From: Adineta ricciae | Lineage: Eukaryota > Rotifera > Eurotatoria > Adinetida > Adinetidae | Length of the DNA stretch: 64,000 bases | Direction: 5' to 3' | Assembly (NCBI GenBank): GCA_905250025.1 | Contig: CAJNOJ010000244.1 | Coordinates: 1-64,000 of the forward strand | Shown: positions 23,109 through 35,669 of the stretch, in pieces | How positions within the stretch are numbered: position 1 is the first letter of the stretch | Layout: each line of letters begins with the position of its first letter | Position numbers and translations under genes: made by a program | Notes under the pieces: generated by a model | What the model was told of the DNA's origin: nothing | The model's input: only the letters and a program-made list of their open reading frames with translations | Database searches by the model: none

Positions 23109-24147
23109 ATTTCTTCTTCTGTACATACGTATCAGATTTAATGCCTTGTGACGACAGATTTTTCGTACTCGACAGACATTTCTTGTTTAAGTAGAGTTTA
23201 TCTTGTTATTAGCAGTGCAGTAACCAATACCTTGCGAAAAATGAAATATTGTTCTTTTTTTAAATGGGTGTTTCAATCATCGAAAACAAGTTTTTATTTT
23301 ATTAATAAATCAATGAATATTTATTTGGAAGTAATCGGCATTCTATAACGCGCCTTGCTTCTTATTCATATCGAATATCGACTTATAACGATGTAAACCC
23401 TAGATAAACAGTGTAAAGACTCGTTTGATTTCCTATTAATTCAATTCTGTCGATTCGAGGAGAAAAAAGCTTTCCGGAATAGAAATAATAATATCCTCAT
23501 TGATATGTATTCTACTAGATATCAAGTTGATCTTCGTCTGATTCAGTCACGGTCTACGAAGAGAAAAAAAACGCGTATTTGATAATTGATTTTCTATTTT
23601 TTTCTCGCCGAGAAAAGCTCGCTTTTTATTCGATTATATCTAATCAAATTCAAGCTTGCGATCTGCTCTTTTCTACAGAGCTCCGTGTACCAAAATCTCT
23701 AATAAAATTTCATTTCTTTCGAGTAAATCGTCAACACGATCAATGAACTATTGTTTCCACTGCTGAAAATAAATATATCTCTCCGATTCAAACAGATACA
23801 TTGGTCCTACCATGATAATATCTTTCACCCTATAAATAGACCGACGAGTTATCAGATTTCTTGATAGAAAAGTGAATCCAGCAGAATGACATTTTTTCAT
23901 TTTTACACAGAGTTTTATGAAGAAGGCAACTTCTCATCTTGATACATATGTTGTTCTTCTCATTCTATTGAACTCTTAGTAGCAACATGCTAGAAATCAG
24001 TTGAAAGTCATCTTCGAAGAAATCCTCTTATTTCAGGTTTCAGATGTACTACCAAAATATCATTTTATTCTCAATCATGATGTCTTCCCGTGCTTTTTTT
24101 AATACAAAAATATTTTTTAGAAATGACGAAAAAGAAAAGGTACAGAT
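23109..24147. other. Convergent intergenic region, nothing recognised
   Basis: The region lies between the stops of the CNC factor (+) and the SLC4A11-like transporter (-). It must contain both 3'-UTRs. It is AT-rich, and several short open frames on both strands have no motif. Confidence 0.4.
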
Positions 24148-27100
24148 TCATAATCGTTGGTCTAATGATCGTAGATATTTTAAAGGAATTAACTTTGGTA
24201 ATATTCGATATCGAAATGCAACCATAGCGACAAGCCAGATTGGTAAGACTAATTTCGTGTAAAGTATGGGTGAAAAGCCCAGAAAACATAAGATTAATAA
24301 TTGAAGAACTTGAAAGAAAGTAAATAGATGAATTTTACGTTGTGGGACTTGACGAATATAATGATTAGGTGGGTAAGCAGCCTGAAACAAAAGAGAGAGG
24401 AAGAAGGAATGTTACGGATATTTATCCTTGATGAAGAAGAATTACTTGTTCAGTAAAAAATAATGTAACACGTTCGAAGAATTGATTGCCATCGAGTGAT
24501 GTCAATGCCAAATAGAGAAACAGTCCATCCAATACCGGCATTGGAATTTGTTTGAGGATATCACGCATGAACAATGATAAACCAATAAATATATGAGATA
24601 GCAATACCGTCAAACGAGTTTCTCGAACTTTGACAATACTAAAAGAAAATATTCTCTTCATTCCTTCCTCGAATTCTCAGACTATTCTCTTCTTTCGTAC
24701 ACTGATTGAATATGGCCTTGTTCAACACGTTCTTCAGTATCCGCAAGTGCCTTGACATGTAGCGGCGAAAGTGGTAAGGCACCTAGAGAACAAAGCAGAT
24801 GTCAAGTGGATGTTTCCATCAGCATGAAAACATACCATGCATCCATGTCAGTCCAAACAAGGAAAGCCAACCATTGAGTATCGCTATGACAAACAGATCA
24901 ATATGAAATGCTTTGCCTTTTTTCAGTCTAATGAGAAAAAGAAAACAATCGAGTTGATGGAAGTTAACATTTACGAGGATATTCCTACTTATTCGCCGGT
25001 GAATTAACAATCGCACCGGCTATATTTTGATCCTAAAGAAATAAATTAGTTCTAACACAAAATACTTTCTTCAAGAGAATACTTACAAGAAACATGAGTA
25101 GAGATAATGAAAAACCTAAGCCACCTGTGGCAAGAATTTGTTTCAGAGTGACATTTTTAAATCGAACTAAGACGAAAATATTTTCATGATCAACAGGAAA
25201 TGATTGCACTAAATAGAGAAAAGGCTCTTTGTACATCTATATTGTTTTTAATGACTCAACTCACAATTAATTTTATTGAATAGAAGACTTCCAATCAATG
25301 ACATAATTATAACAGCCACCGGTAGAGCATAGTCTGCCAATAATTCTCGTTTTGCTGATGTTAAGTATGGCGTTTGTTTGAATTTATATAAAAAAGTTCC
25401 TAACCATACTGTGCCTAGTGTCAGAAGAAGATAAAGTAGACTTGAATCGCGTGAGCATGGCTCTTCCAGCACATCTCCAGTCAAATTTGTGGGTATCGTT
25501 TTATTCATTCGACGTAATTTCCAATATTCATCGTACTGTTTGCACGCTGTTGTTGAGTAGTTCCATGCAAAATCTAATTCAAACCCGTCGTTTTGTTTAA
25601 TGGATTTAGAGAAGATAAAATTAAGTTTACTTTGATAGACATGAGCACTTGCATCGACCAAAAATGCAATTGAGACAAACAGAGCAAAGATTTCTTCAGT
25701 CGATCTTCGAAAGCAACACAACTCATATTCCAAGATTCTAGTAGAAAGTGTTATTACCTTGTAGACCACTTCATCACTTTCGATACACCGAAAAACGAGA
25801 AAAGAATGAGAAAAAATGAATTCCATAAGCCCACTAATGCATATGTATCTCGAAAATCCGTTCGATACCATGCGCACAATATGGAAATGACTGATTTAGA
25901 AAGAAAAAGAAAATAGCAATACGATTCATAGATGTCCAGAAATGTTTACCTTTCACATATAATGTTAACGGTGCGGTAGTCATAACTACAATCAATGGTT
26001 GACCAGCGAATATCGAAAAAAACAAACCACCGAGGCATTGAGATGCGACAGCTTTTGAAACACTTATTTGATCATTTGTCACTTGAGAGTTCAACACACC
26101 AAATGCAATACTGGGTAGAAGACAAGCAAAGTAGAGGAAAACAGCTGTTGATATGACTTTATTTGAACCACGATGAGTTTTAAAAACTAAATGATCGAAT
26201 ATCGGAGTTCATCGAGGAAACAAATAGGTTTGAAACTTACTATCGTAGTAATCAGACAGATAATGAGGTAAGCGACGTGAGAAATCCAAACAGATATCAG
26301 AAAGTATTGGACAGTAATATGTTTTAACTTTTAACAACTTGAATTTTGAAACGATAAGAATAGGTAAAGAAACAAAATGACATTTTGCTTACTTCGGAAC
26401 TATTAGTATTATCATCAAATGGATCAATAAAAGAATTTCGTGCGGTTGATGTTTGTTGTTCCATTAGATTATCTGTATGTTTCTAAAGATGGAAGAAAAA
26501 CGTATAGATGAGCAAGCAAACAAAGAAGATCAGATTTACATCAATAATAGAAATAAATTCCTGTTGAGTTGTTGCTTTTAATAGTTTAGCACGTAATTCA
26601 ATATCAGCAAAGATAGTTGCAAACGTTCGGCCTGTTTCGAGAAAGTTTTTCGTACCTTTCTCCTTCATCGGAGACAAGATAAAGACGATAAAGCGCGCTT
26701 CTTGACAGTTTCGACCTAAATTACACGGATTTTTCAAACGCGCTATTGCCACATGCCGTTTGACTATCGATGGAGATGTGCACATGATGGCGAGCCATGA
26801 TTGATCATAAGTCCAATTCGTTTCAGTGGCTGTTGTTGCTTGAAGAGTTTTCGCTAAAATTCGAACTGAACAAAAGACAATTGACACTGAATCCCAACAA
26901 TCGCGCTTTCTACCTCGATCATTCACAAACAAGGCTTGCTTGATTTCATCGATGTTCAAATTCTCTCGATGTCCACTACTGCCACTGCTGATGACTGTAT
27001 TACTGATCATGGTTGTCGTTGCTGTTGGCAGAGAGGATGATTGTGTTGATGACGCACCACCATTATGAGGAACACTTGTTTGTTTGATTCTTCGCAGGAT

Positions 27101-28644
27101 TATTTCCAGCAAATCCCATATCGATGTGTCTTGTACATCGAGAAGCACGAGTGCACTCAATAGAAATTCTTTGATGTCTTTTCCACCACGGATTTCTGCT
27201 GCGAAATCTTTCAGGGGAATATGCTACAATGTAAGATGAAATTCATTGTTTCTCTTTTGTCTTAGTATTTCTTCGTACTTCGGATTTATTGTAAACCAGT
27301 TGAATCTGAGCACCATCGTCTGCAAAAATGAGAGGATTCATTCTTATTATTCGTTCAATTAGTCAAAGAATTGAAACAAGACAACAGTCTAATCGCTACT
27401 CATTAGTCATTCATTGCTGAAGGCTATAAAAAGATAGCGATTCTTTGCATCATTATAAGCAAGTTACTTAATTAAATTGTTAGCGAGAACTGTAAATCCG
27501 AGACATCGACATCTCGTATTTATCTCGAATTACATTACAATTTCCTTCTCGGCAAGTCTTTTCTTAGACGACTCGTGCACAAGGATAATAGAAAGTCATT
27601 TCTCCCAAAAGACGTCGACAAACTAACAATTATAAAGAGTCGCTCTCTTTTACTTCGTGCTGCCTTTCACATCGAATCAACATTTCTTCTCTGTTTTTTC
27701 CTCATCAACGAACCACGCATATGAAAACGAACTCCAAAGACGAAATCATTTCACAACACTAATTCTCATAAGAGAAAAATAACGATGGCAATCGAAAGAA
27801 TATTCTATTTCAATTACTTAATGAAATAGGAAACTTACTTTCTAATAATTGATGGTTCGATGTTATCAATAGATAGATTTTGATTGATGATTATATTTAA
27901 ATCAATGTCTTTCTCCATACGTCGCATGGAAAAGGAAGGTAGCAGGAGGAATATCGTTTAAATTATTTCACTATGTGTATGTGAGCATGTTTCGTTTACG
28001 AAAGAATGAAGATTGTCTACGTTTTTCTTTCACTATTTAATCAAGAATATCTCAGATTTCGACTTCATTGGATGAAAGAAAACATTCAGGATCAGTTTTC
28101 ATAACTTTTATTTTTAAGAAGAAGACCTCATCACATCCTATATCCTACTCATTCATCTTCCGTATTAACTAATCTACTATTTGTTAGCTAGTGCGTGACG
28201 TGGATGACAGTATCTGTTTATATATATATATATATATTTGTTGTATGTTTTATGTCTCATCTCACTCGGAACCAACAGATCTGTCCGGGACTATAGTATT
28301 CCGGAAACGTGCCTGAATAAGATCTTCGTGTATAAGCATGCACACAATCACTACTGTAAATAAACGGGAAGAAAAGACGTTATGTGTGTGAATGATGACT
28401 TAGAAGAATTAGGAACATCAATGATAATGTACGCATCAATGCTTGACTTTCGGTTTCTTTTCTGATTGATTAGAAAAGGCGAAGATTACCTCGAAGTAAT
28501 TGCCATTCATGCGTATCGCTGTTGAATGACCATGTTGATGTTGGTTCCTGTACTGATTCTCGTGTGGGTTTTCGACGAAAACTAAATCTACGCAAACTAC
28601 CACCGCCAGCATGACGTCGAAAAGAGGAGTCGGTTCGATGCATT
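24148..28644 (-). CDS. SLC4A11: SLC4-family transporter, SLC4A11-like
   Basis: About a dozen exons. The N-terminal exon starts MHRTDSSFRR (28644); the stop is at 24148. The cytoplasmic Band-3-type domain shows LLSALVLLDVQDTSIWDLL, SWLAIMCTSPSIVKRHV, ARFIVFILSPMKEKGTKN and ETGRTFATIFADIELR. The membrane part shows FLYFACLLPSIAFGVLN, FFSIFAGQPLIVVMTTAPLT, VGLWNSFFLILFSFF, RRSTEEIFALFVSIAFLVDA, PVLDGLFLYLALTSLDGNQF and a C-terminus AYPPNHYIRQVPQRKIHLF. These match SLC4A11 better than anion exchangers or Na-bicarbonate cotransporters. SLC4A11 proteins conduct H+/OH- (reported also with NH3, borate or Na+) across the plasma membrane; the substrate here is unknown. No disruption is apparent. A further 5' exon at 29731-29819 is possible. 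Confidence 0.88.
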
Positions 28645-31085
28645 GAAACAGATGAGTCGATTTCTATTCGGTTGCTCTTTAAGAAAGGTTTTTTTTCTTC
28701 ACAATGTCAGGTGTTGTGCATTCAGTATTGTGAGCGATAATGAGAGAATTAGGGAGACCTGGAGGACCATTACAATAAGATATTAGTAATAGCACGACCG
28801 ACAAGTAATCAGAAATATCGAGAAGAAAAGACACAATTGATATGAAGAGTGAAGAAGGTTGTTAGAAAAGAAAAGAAGGGAATCAGAACTGCAGGAGAGA
28901 AAGAGAGAGACAGAGATGGATAGTTGTTTATGAGAAAACGGCGACAACCGTTTTCTCTTCATTTTTTTCTATCTCTTATTCTCGATCTCTCATCGTTTTC
29001 TTGAGAAAATGACGACGACGCCGATGAAGTCTTTATGTTAAGAGAAATAGCAACTGGTAGACAAAGTGTCTCTAATTCGTCATTGCATTGCGCGTGCTCG
29101 AGTTAGTTATGATAGTGCATACGTTGATTGAAAGTGCATGACTCTCGTATGTTTATATTTGTGCTGAGAGAAAAATACCAAGTACTCATTTTATTTCTTC
29201 CTTGACATCTCATCATGAAGTCAAGGGTGACAATTTTCTCATATTTCATTTGAAGTGCTCATCATTATTTCTCGGAATAGCATAATGAAAAAAGGAAAGC
29301 GCATACAAAATCATAATCAGAAAACTGCTAATGAAAAATTGATGAACACACGATAGAAATCGTTCTTCCTTTCGATCTAAGAATGTTAATATTTACTTAT
29401 TTAAGCTCTCCTTAATAATAGACTAATCAATTATTCAACAATTCATCTAATATTCATACACAATCGAGAAAAAGAAGATAGATGTCAAGGGTTTCCATAC
29501 AGTAGATCACGAATGTTCTTTCTCTCTTCGTTTTCTCTTAATTAAGATAAGCATTGATGAGAATGTGAATTCTACCAAAACAAGCATGATTTTCTTTCGT
29601 ATTGTCCTATCCACCAGACGACAAGTAGATCAAATGTCTTAACACTGATGTTGTTATTTGTTTATTTTTACGATTGCCGCCAAAGCATGCTATCTCTTGA
29701 GTATAGAAACCTCTCAGATCAAACTTACTTGCTGATGATGTTTTTTCAAGAACAGCTGTATTATTCCCAAGACTTGCATTGCTCATTTCAACAAGTGATA
29801 ATGATTGGCAATCGTGCATTTATGAGATTATATGACGAGAGACAAAAAAGATATTCAGATTAGCATGCGAACAAGAAACATCGGAATGTAGCGGATGATT
29901 TTGAAGAAATATCCAAATGTGTGTGCAGTGATTTGACAAATGTCTCGTCTTATATATGCGTTTTGTTTTCTTCGGTACTTAGTCCGGATGTCAGTGAACG
30001 AGTGTGTATTGATCTAGTTCTCCTCCTCTTGATTTTGACAAGATATTATTATTATGATGGACAGACGATCAATAACAGCAAAATCTGCATTTAATTGCTA
30101 TGACAAGAAGTGAAATACGAAGTACCAAGCATGTTGCTGCGGTTCATATCGAGTCCTATTAATCAACTCAGACCGTGCTCAACTTGATATTTGTCGATAA
30201 TGAAAGTAAAGATATGTTTCTTGGAATGATCAGGAGATTTCTTCGTCTTCTTTCGGATGTATATCTCAAGTGAATGGAAGATATAATATCGAATCTCTTT
30301 CCTCTATTATTACATGTGAATGTTATTCCTACTCTCATCGAGACCATTTCTGTCAATCAAATTATCGACCGGAACAGCTTTTTTTGTAATACAATATAGG
30401 TTGATCCAAACACATTTGACTCATTACTTTTTATCATTAATGATGCACGCTGTACATTGAATGTAACGGATGAATTTTGTGAAGAATCTTTAGTTATGAA
30501 ATAGAAATCCTTTTTTAGCGCGCAGTCATGTGTGAAACACGCCAAGACATGTCTTTAATAGGGATTATTTACCTTTCTTATTTCACAACTTTATTATTTG
30601 ATCGAAATCAATTGTATCACGTTGAATATTTTCGTAATATCTACCCAAATTGTTTCATGATTCGGACTGCATTTAATGTCACGGACTCGGGTAGAATAAC
30701 ATATGATCTTTTGCCGAACCATCATCAGTGACTTTACCGAATCAAACTTGTCATCCTTGTGAATGGAGAATTGATTTTCGATTCATCAATCATGTGAAAA
30801 ACACGCGCACGTATCATAAGAAAAAAAAATGATCTATTAGTACATGTGTTTGAACAACCCCTTACTATCAGAACAGCAAAAACGCCGCGCGAGAAAGAGC
30901 GAAGAAAAATATGAAATGTTCTGTCACACCTTGACGTTATTTTTTTCGCTTTTTTCTTCGTTTTGCGCATGTGCAACATATGAATATTAGATGCATATAC
31001 ATCCATAAGCACATATACACATTCAAGACATAAACTATTCGGCTCGTAAACGATCCTCGCATTGTACATACAGGTGTCACGTGCA
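28645..31085. promoter_or_regulatory. Divergent upstream region of SLC4A11 and RAB27
   Basis: The region holds the 5' side of the transporter gene (minus) and of RAB27 (plus). It is AT-rich. A candidate extra SLC4A11 exon (29731-29819) is listed separately. An open frame at 30528-30731 (plus, starting MCETRQDMSLIGI) has ordinary codons but no recognised domain, and is not called. For RAB27 an acceptor (CATACAG) lies at about 31073, just before the start codon. Confidence 0.4.
29731..29819 (-). CDS. Candidate 5' coding exon of the SLC4A11-like gene
   Basis: From an ATG at 29819 a frame reads MHDCQSLSLVEMSNASLGNN and on to ..KTSSA, then meets a perfect donor (GCAA|GTAAGT). Its single leftover nucleotide fits an acceptor ATAG at about 28664, which would continue AKIDSSVSMHRTD into the exon called as the N-terminus. 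The acceptor lacks a good pyrimidine tract and the intron would be about 1.07 kb, long for this region. It could instead be an alternative first exon or chance. Confidence 0.35.
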
Positions 31086-32014
31086 ATGGACAATGATTTG
31101 GATCTGAAATTCTTAGCTATTGGCGATTCGGGCGTTGGCAAAGTAATTAATCTGAGTTGCTAGGCTTGATTGATGTTATTTGTTTGCCTTTTTTATTCTT
31201 AGACGTGTTTACTCAATCGATATGTTGAAGGTAATTTCAATGAAAAATTAGCACCAACTGTTGGCATTGATATTCGCGATAAGTCTCTCTCGTACAAGTC
31301 CAATGAAACAAATAAAATATTTAATATTCATTTGCAATTATGGTAAATATACTTCAGCAGATAGAAAGGCTGACTTCGATTATGTTCGTGTTTGTAATCT
31401 CATATCCAATAACAACAAAATGCCAATTAAGGTTTAATGATGATCAGATTGTCGGAAGTGTGCGCATAATTGATGTCAATAATAGAATATCATGTTTGGA
31501 AGAGAATTCCGACGAAAACATCCGGCTTTGTTCGCTCTTAATTCATATGTTTCTTTGTAGGGACACAGCAGGACAAGAGCGGTTTCGTAGTTTAACATCA
31601 TCATTCTTCCGTGATGCAATGGGCTTTCTACTCGTGTTCGATTTAACAAGCGAAACGTCATTTATAAACGTTCGAAACTGGATCACTGAAATTCAGTCGA
31701 ATGCATACTCAGAAAACGTGGATATGGTTCTTGTCGGAAATAAATCTGATTTGAATGATCAACGAATTATCAGTAAAGCTCGAGCACTCGAATTCGCTGC
31801 ACAGTACCAGGTTGATTACATTGAAACAAGTGCTTTAAATAATATCAATGTTGGCGAATCTGTTGAATTACTCCTTCGTTCAGTGATGAATCGTTTGGAA
31901 CAGAATCATACATTAACAAAACCGCCGAGACCCACTGCGGATCAAATTACAAAGGAACTTTTAGAAAATCGTACGAAAGAGAAGCCAAATGTGTCCTTTT
32001 GCTGTAATTATTAA
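31086..32014 (+). CDS. RAB27: RAB27-type small GTPase
   Basis: Three exons: 31086-31142, 31203-31342 and 31561-32014, about 216 aa. G-motifs: P-loop GDSGVGKT (completed across the first intron), switch [25 protein letters not shown] (Trp-Asp junction at the second intron), NKSD and ETSAL. The Rab27-specific signature [20 protein letters not shown] followed by [10 protein letters not shown] is clear. The C-terminus ends FCCNY with a Cys pair suitable for geranylgeranylation. RAB27 directs tethering of secretory granules and lysosome-related organelles through Slp/Slac2 effectors. The ATG at 31340 and the frame through the second intron are not coding. Confidence 0.92.
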
Positions 32015-32125
32015 AATGAAAAGAGAAGATTTGCAAGTCTGACTAGATGTATTGGTATTTTTTAATATTTGAATAGAATTTCAATCTGACTAATAATTAC
32101 AAATGAGAGAAAGAAAAGAAAGAGC

Positions 32126-33220
32126 TCATTTTTTCAATATCTGATCGTTATTGTTCAACGTATGTGCAAGATTTCGTGCAAGCATAACTTGAGATTGAAG
32201 TGTAAGGGACGAAGGTTTCGATTGACCGTCGTTCTCTTTGTCGATATCGTTTAGTAAATATTGAATTTTATCAAGGAAGAGTTTATCATTCGAACGAACT
32301 TGATCATAAATGTTATTGAGTTGACTGATGGTCGTTAATTTTTGTAGAATGTCGTTCGAGAGTAAAGATGTCGTCTGTTGGTCGATTGATGTGGATAAAT
32401 TCGGTGTACCTAAAATTCATTCTAAGTAAATGAAAACGTCCTCTAAGTTTAACAAACCTGTTTCCAAACGTTTGAAAAATTGATGTGTATCTCCTAGTGC
32501 ATTTTGCAATTGTTTGTCAATATCAACAATTTGTTCGCTGGTAAAAATTGTTTCAAACTCCGTTTCATTCATATCGTTGGTAGTTTGCGCTAACAATTCC
32601 GTTCGAACTTGTCCGAAAACATCTTTTAAATCTGCACTGGTCTGTTCATCATCACCGGACTGCTGTTGTTCATTATCTGTATATTCAACTATCCGAGAAT
32701 CGATCTGAAGATTTGTCTCATCCATTGGCAATTGTTCGAACATGTTCAAAACATCTCGATTTGCCCACATGTCGTGATGAATGGTCATCGGTGGATTTCT
32801 CAAACATACAATTAATTCACTGAGATATTCGATGAGACCTAGCTGAATGTTATGGCCCAGAATTGGTTTATGTACATAGTAAGATAACATATTGGACAAT
32901 TGATGGAGATCGACTAATGACGAAGAATTGAAAACTTCATCGAGACGTAAAATGAATGAACGTGGAAACATGGCAGTTTCGAGAAAGAAATCCTTGATGA
33001 AAGCAATGGAGTTCGCTGAACGCGTTGCATGAAGACGTTGAGCAAGATCAGTATCGAGTTCACCAAGTAACCAAATAATCACTTTCAAGTTCGTATTCGT
33101 TGTCATCAGAAATGTTGATGTGGGTAAACTTGGCACATGGGGGCAATTAAGCGATACAAGTGATCGATGTAGAACATTGCGTAGTTCAGTACAAGGATCT
33201 GTATTGGAATAGTACGACAT
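32126..33220 (-). CDS. HAUS7-like augmin complex subunit (tentative)
   Basis: Two exons separated by a 48-nt intron (about 32411-32458) that contains an in-frame stop. Start Met at 33220 (MSYYSNTDPC), stop at 32126-32128, about 346 aa. The protein is helical and without catalytic motifs. The N-terminal part resembles HAUS7 in having a short helix then SLNCPHVPSL followed by LKVIIWLLGEL, where vertebrate HAUS7 has LNCP..L then a ..ILEWM stretch. The C-terminal SLTLQSQVMLARNLAHTLNN also resembles the HAUS7 end. Augmin nucleates branching microtubules in the spindle. Similarity was judged by eye from memory of the family and is modest; another coiled-coil scaffold is possible. Confidence 0.5.
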
Positions 33221-33485
33221 CTAAAAAATGTATGAGAATTTTCTGTTAGTAAAGTAGTTAATTTTATTTGATTGAAATAGTCTGGCATGTCAAGTTTTTC
33301 GAAAAATAGAAATCAAACGCTTGAAAGTTGACAGATCGTTTTATATTTTGAAATAACTCGAGAAAAGAAAACTAAAGGACACAGATTACAAAATCAAAAC
33401 TGTTCAAGTGAAGATATACATATACGAAAAAAGAATCTATATATAGATTGTATTAACAAATAAGGCTGAAGGAAATTCGAAATGT

Positions 33486-34619
33486 TCAATCCCGATGAAC
33501 ATGTTGAATTGGTGCTGTCGCAAGAGTCGTTTGTCCAGTATTGGATACTCGCTGACGTGACGTTATGAAAGAGCCAAATGTGAATATGACGAATAGAATT
33601 GTGAGTAGAATCAACACAAGTGTTGAAATAGGTGAAAACAGCATTCGATATTTGATGCGTAAAAACCAGATAAAACCGAGAATTAAGCTCATGATGAGAA
33701 CGAAATACGAGGAGATATTCACAGGTGGCGAATCAATAAATGCAGATGTGTCAAATCGATTGGCATTCATATGTGACCCGGATGATGAACCATTCGACCT
33801 TTGATTAGAAGAATCCGGACGTCGATTATTTATTTGACAGTGGATGATTGTTTGATCACGAATGTTGTATGTACGAAGCATCTCACGGTCTTGCAGCTCA
33901 CGACCCTGATAAATGAAACGGATCATTTTATTATTCGCTAATTCATCGGCAAAATGTAATCTAGATTAAATGAATGTGATGCTTGTCAACTGATCAATTG
34001 TATAACAGAAATCTTACTGTTTTATTTTTGATATGGTATCGTTTGGATTAGCTGTAATCTCCTTTCGTGTATCATCAAGAAATTTAATAACTATATTCAA
34101 TGATTGATTTTCTTGTTCATTAGATGATGTTGTTTGTTGATTAGTGTCTACTTGGACAAGATTCGAATCATTTGTTTGTTGCTCTGATGTTCGATTTGCG
34201 ACGGGCGTTTGTTCACAAATAAACTCATCAACTTCACTAGATCTAAACATAATTTCGAAGTAACATCGCTACTGAATGGAAGCGTCATACTCATTGTCCG
34301 ATTCATGTTCTGTTTGTGTGTCATTGCCAGATGATGGAGATACAGTTTGATCACTCAGTGGAGTTAGCCGCGATGGCGGAGTTGGACTTGTTCTTTCCGA
34401 TTCTTCCTCTTCTAAAAGATTCACAAAGTTATTTTTGCGATGCATTCGATTTCCATTACCATTTCTTGTGCGCGTACGTCGTTCGATGATAAATAATGTC
34501 GTTGGAAAATGAATATAATTCACATGTGTCGAAAACCAAGCAAGAGTAACAATACTGATAAAAAATAAGAAGCCAAATGCGTAAAGCAAATCATCGCCGA
34601 TTCCTTCAATAAATGACAT
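33486..34619 (-). CDS. TMUB: Transmembrane and ubiquitin-like domain protein (TMUB1/2 type)
   Basis: Three exons; start Met at 34619 (MSFIEGIGDD). An N-terminal membrane helix (LLYAFGFLFFISIVTLAWF) is followed by a disordered acidic/Ser-rich linker. A ubiquitin-like domain then starts at NIVIKFLDDTRKEITANPND, crosses an intron at ISKIKQ|LHFAD, and ends FIYQGRELQDREMLRTYNIR..IIHCQI. Two C-terminal helices follow (SSYFVLIMSLILGFIWFLRI and ISTLVLILLTILFVIFTFG). That order (TM, Ubl, two TMs) is the TMUB architecture. TMUB proteins work in ER-associated degradation and receptor trafficking. Introns are about 25-60 bp and phases agree. Confidence 0.85.
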
Positions 34620-35669
34620 TTCCAATGATCTAAAATGATATCTTAATTTTTACAATATGCCACTCAGCAGTTCATTCATTCGCTTGGAGTTATGAAACTA
34701 ATAATCGATTTTCATTAGGAATATTTCGATATATCACGTCGCAAGAAAAGAAAGGCAAGAGCGAATGTGAATGTGAATGCATCACTGTTCTTACAATGGT
34801 AAATAATAATAACCATTTACAAATCGCTTTTGACATATCACTCCATCTATCTTTCATCAAACCAGATGACGTTTACAAACAGAATTTGTGTGTGTGTGTT
34901 CCCGTCGCCGAAAGAAGAACTATCGGCGAAATTGACAAATCTCACACTCTTTTTACCGATGAGGATTTGTACCTCAAACCGTAAACACATACGATAAAGA
35001 CAATTATTGTTTTCTACATTAGAAAAATAACTGAACACTTCAATTGTAGTCGCTTGTGTTGTGATAACCTCTTTCGTATAAACACGTGTTCCTCACTTAC
35101 TATTCTGTAGTGTAAACGCATCATCTGTGATCCTTTTCTCTTTTAGTGATTTATTTCTTTTCATATATTTTCCATTTCAAAAATGAGAAACAAAAAAACA
35201 ACAACACAAAGAAGCAAGTTTCTTCCAAAATCGAATCGATTCTCATGGCACAGCCACGATCGACGTCCAAAATTGAAATATTTGTTTGAAGGTTTCAAAA
35301 CGCAAGTAAACAGAAGAACAACACGAAAAGAGAAAGGAAAAGCGTATCTTTTTCTAATTCGATTTTTGTCTTCGAAATATTTTTCAAACAAAAAAAAAAA
35401 TATTCAATAGTTATCAAAACAAAAAAGAAAAATTTTTTCTTTATCGAAATAATGTTGATCTTTTGTACACAAGGTAATTATAAAGAATGTCGCAATGAAC
35501 AAAAAAAGAAGAAAAAAGGAAATGAAGATAAAATCATATTGCAGTCTACACACATACAACAAGTGAGAGAGAGAGAGAGACAGAACAAAAACAGAAGATC
35601 TCCTTCTTAATGACTTCTTTCCATATGACTTTAAGCGACGAGAAAAGACAAACTATACATAAGAAGAAA
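34620..35669. other. Intergenic region, nothing recognised
   Basis: About 1 kb between the TMUB start and the GATAD2 stop, both on minus. It contains A-rich stretches and a GA repeat at about 35565-35580. Short open frames on both strands have biased composition and no motif. It should hold the GATAD2 3'-UTR and the TMUB promoter. Confidence 0.4.

Noticed and set aside
28216-28240. TA dinucleotide run and other microsatellites as possible regulatory elements or transposon ends
   Set aside because: Simple repeats only. No terminal inverted repeats, target-site duplications or transposase-like frames were seen nearby.
30528-30731. 67-codon plus-strand frame MCETRQDMSLIGI..
   Set aside because: Codon use looks ordinary, but there is no signal peptide, domain or supporting exon. 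Not distinguishable from chance.
31343-31560. Read-through frame giving RAB27 an alternative N-terminus from 31340
   Set aside because: The segment is a GTAAAT..TTGTAG intron. Splicing it out restores the invariant Trp-Asp-Thr-Ala-Gly-Gln switch region.
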